Assembly: GCA_021827445.1 (NCBI GenBank)
Contig: JAKAVW010000194.1
Span: 1 to 6,024, forward strand
Direction of reading: 5' to 3'
Origin: Pseudomonadota bacterium
GTDB lineage: Bacteria; Pseudomonadota; Gammaproteobacteria; Acidithiobacillales; Acidithiobacillaceae
Length of the DNA: 6,024 nt
The position numbers were made by a program, and so were the translations under genes. The notes under the pieces were generated by a model. The model was not told the DNA's origin. It was given only the letters and a program-made list of their open reading frames with translations, and made no database searches. This document shows, in pieces, positions 5,686 through 6,024 of the stretch (position 1 is its first letter; each line of letters opens with the position of its first letter).

Positions 5686-6024
5686 ATGAATCAGAATATT
5701 TCCCGGATCTTATGGATACTTGCCGCCGTAACGATGAGTCCGGTGATAACGTCGGCCGGGGCCGCAGCGGATCACCCACTGCAGCTTGCCATGGGCAATT
5801 ACAATATGGGCAAAATGGCTAGTGGCAGTGGAACCACTATTTCCTGAGAGAAATATATAAAAATATTATCACCAACTAACGGTTCAAAAGTTAACGCAGG
5901 CACTCCCTTGATTGTAACGTATGACGTTACCTTGGCCCCTGGTGGAAACCATATTCATTTCTATCTCGATGACCACTTTAAAGGTCTTACACACGAGTTG
6001 AAAGGCAGTTTTTCTCTGGGCCTC
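5686..6024 (+). pseudogene. Secreted beta-sandwich-like protein interrupted by TGA at codon 54 (partial)
   Basis: The start has an ideal ribosome site, GGAGGT (5675-5680), 5 bases upstream. The product opens MNQNISRILWILAAV with a Sec signal peptide ending near AGAAA-DHP (cut around residue 26-28). After S53 the frame meets TGA (5845-5847). The same frame then stays open for 59 codons to the window edge and reads as real protein: ILSPTNGSKVNAGTPL, then VTYDV, then GGNHIHFYLDDHFKG. This looks like a start of an Ig-like or other beta-sandwich domain with a GNHxH histidine pair that could bind metal. No frameshift is needed, only one base change at the TGA. No ATG, GTG or TTG with a ribosome site restarts translation ahead of the domain. 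It could be a nonsense mutation, a sequencing error or, less likely, readthrough. Family unassigned; the 3' end is outside the window. Confidence 0.6.

Noticed and set aside
5559..5822. 87-residue plus-strand frame overlapping the secreted-protein gene
   Set aside because: It is in another frame from the signal-peptide gene, has no convincing ribosome site and shows no domain features; the frame at 5686 has GGAGGT and a signal peptide.
5845..5880. Selenocysteine insertion signal after the TGA
   Set aside because: Only a 5-bp all-A/T hairpin is visible, lacking the stable stem and conserved loop of a bacterial SECIS, and the protein has no known selenoprotein motif.

Overview
The window looks like ordinary proteobacterial chromosome that leads into a small accessory-looking patch. 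The UvrB sequence, the tRNA-Arg(UCU) with encoded CCA and the strong Shine-Dalgarno sites fit a beta/gamma-proteobacterium or the Acidithiobacillia. This placement is inferred from gene style only. No species is claimed.

Layout: (1) 1-1363, minus strand: the N-terminal two thirds of uvrB (nucleotide excision repair), running off the left edge. (2) 1499-1575, plus strand: a complete tRNA-Arg(UCU). (3) 1576-1928: no gene; it holds a short direct repeat and one good and one weak terminator for the gene to its right. (4) 1929-4571, minus strand: a large cyclic-di-GMP enzyme with five domains in the order globin, GAF-like, GGDEF, EAL and CZB. Every catalytic, inhibitory-site, heme-ligand and zinc-ligand residue that I can assign is present. 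(5) 4756-5250, minus strand: two tiny exported proteins, a polyproline-repeat lipoprotein followed by a 61-residue secreted peptide, probably one operon. (6) 5251-5685: a divergent regulatory region with promoters in both directions, a triple 7-bp tandem repeat and an inverted repeat. (7) 5686 to the right edge, plus strand: a secreted beta-sandwich-like protein whose frame is interrupted by one TGA at codon 54.

The best-supported point of interest is the c-di-GMP protein. It appears able both to make and to break c-di-GMP, with a predicted heme gas sensor at one end and a predicted zinc sensor at the other. If both work, the cell would couple oxygen or redox state and zinc to its attached/motile decision through one polypeptide. 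The small exported proteins and the broken secreted gene next to it could belong to the cell surface, but nothing in the sequence proves a functional link. Bases from about 4640 rightward look more A+T-rich than uvrB and the c-di-GMP gene, which fits an accessory segment.
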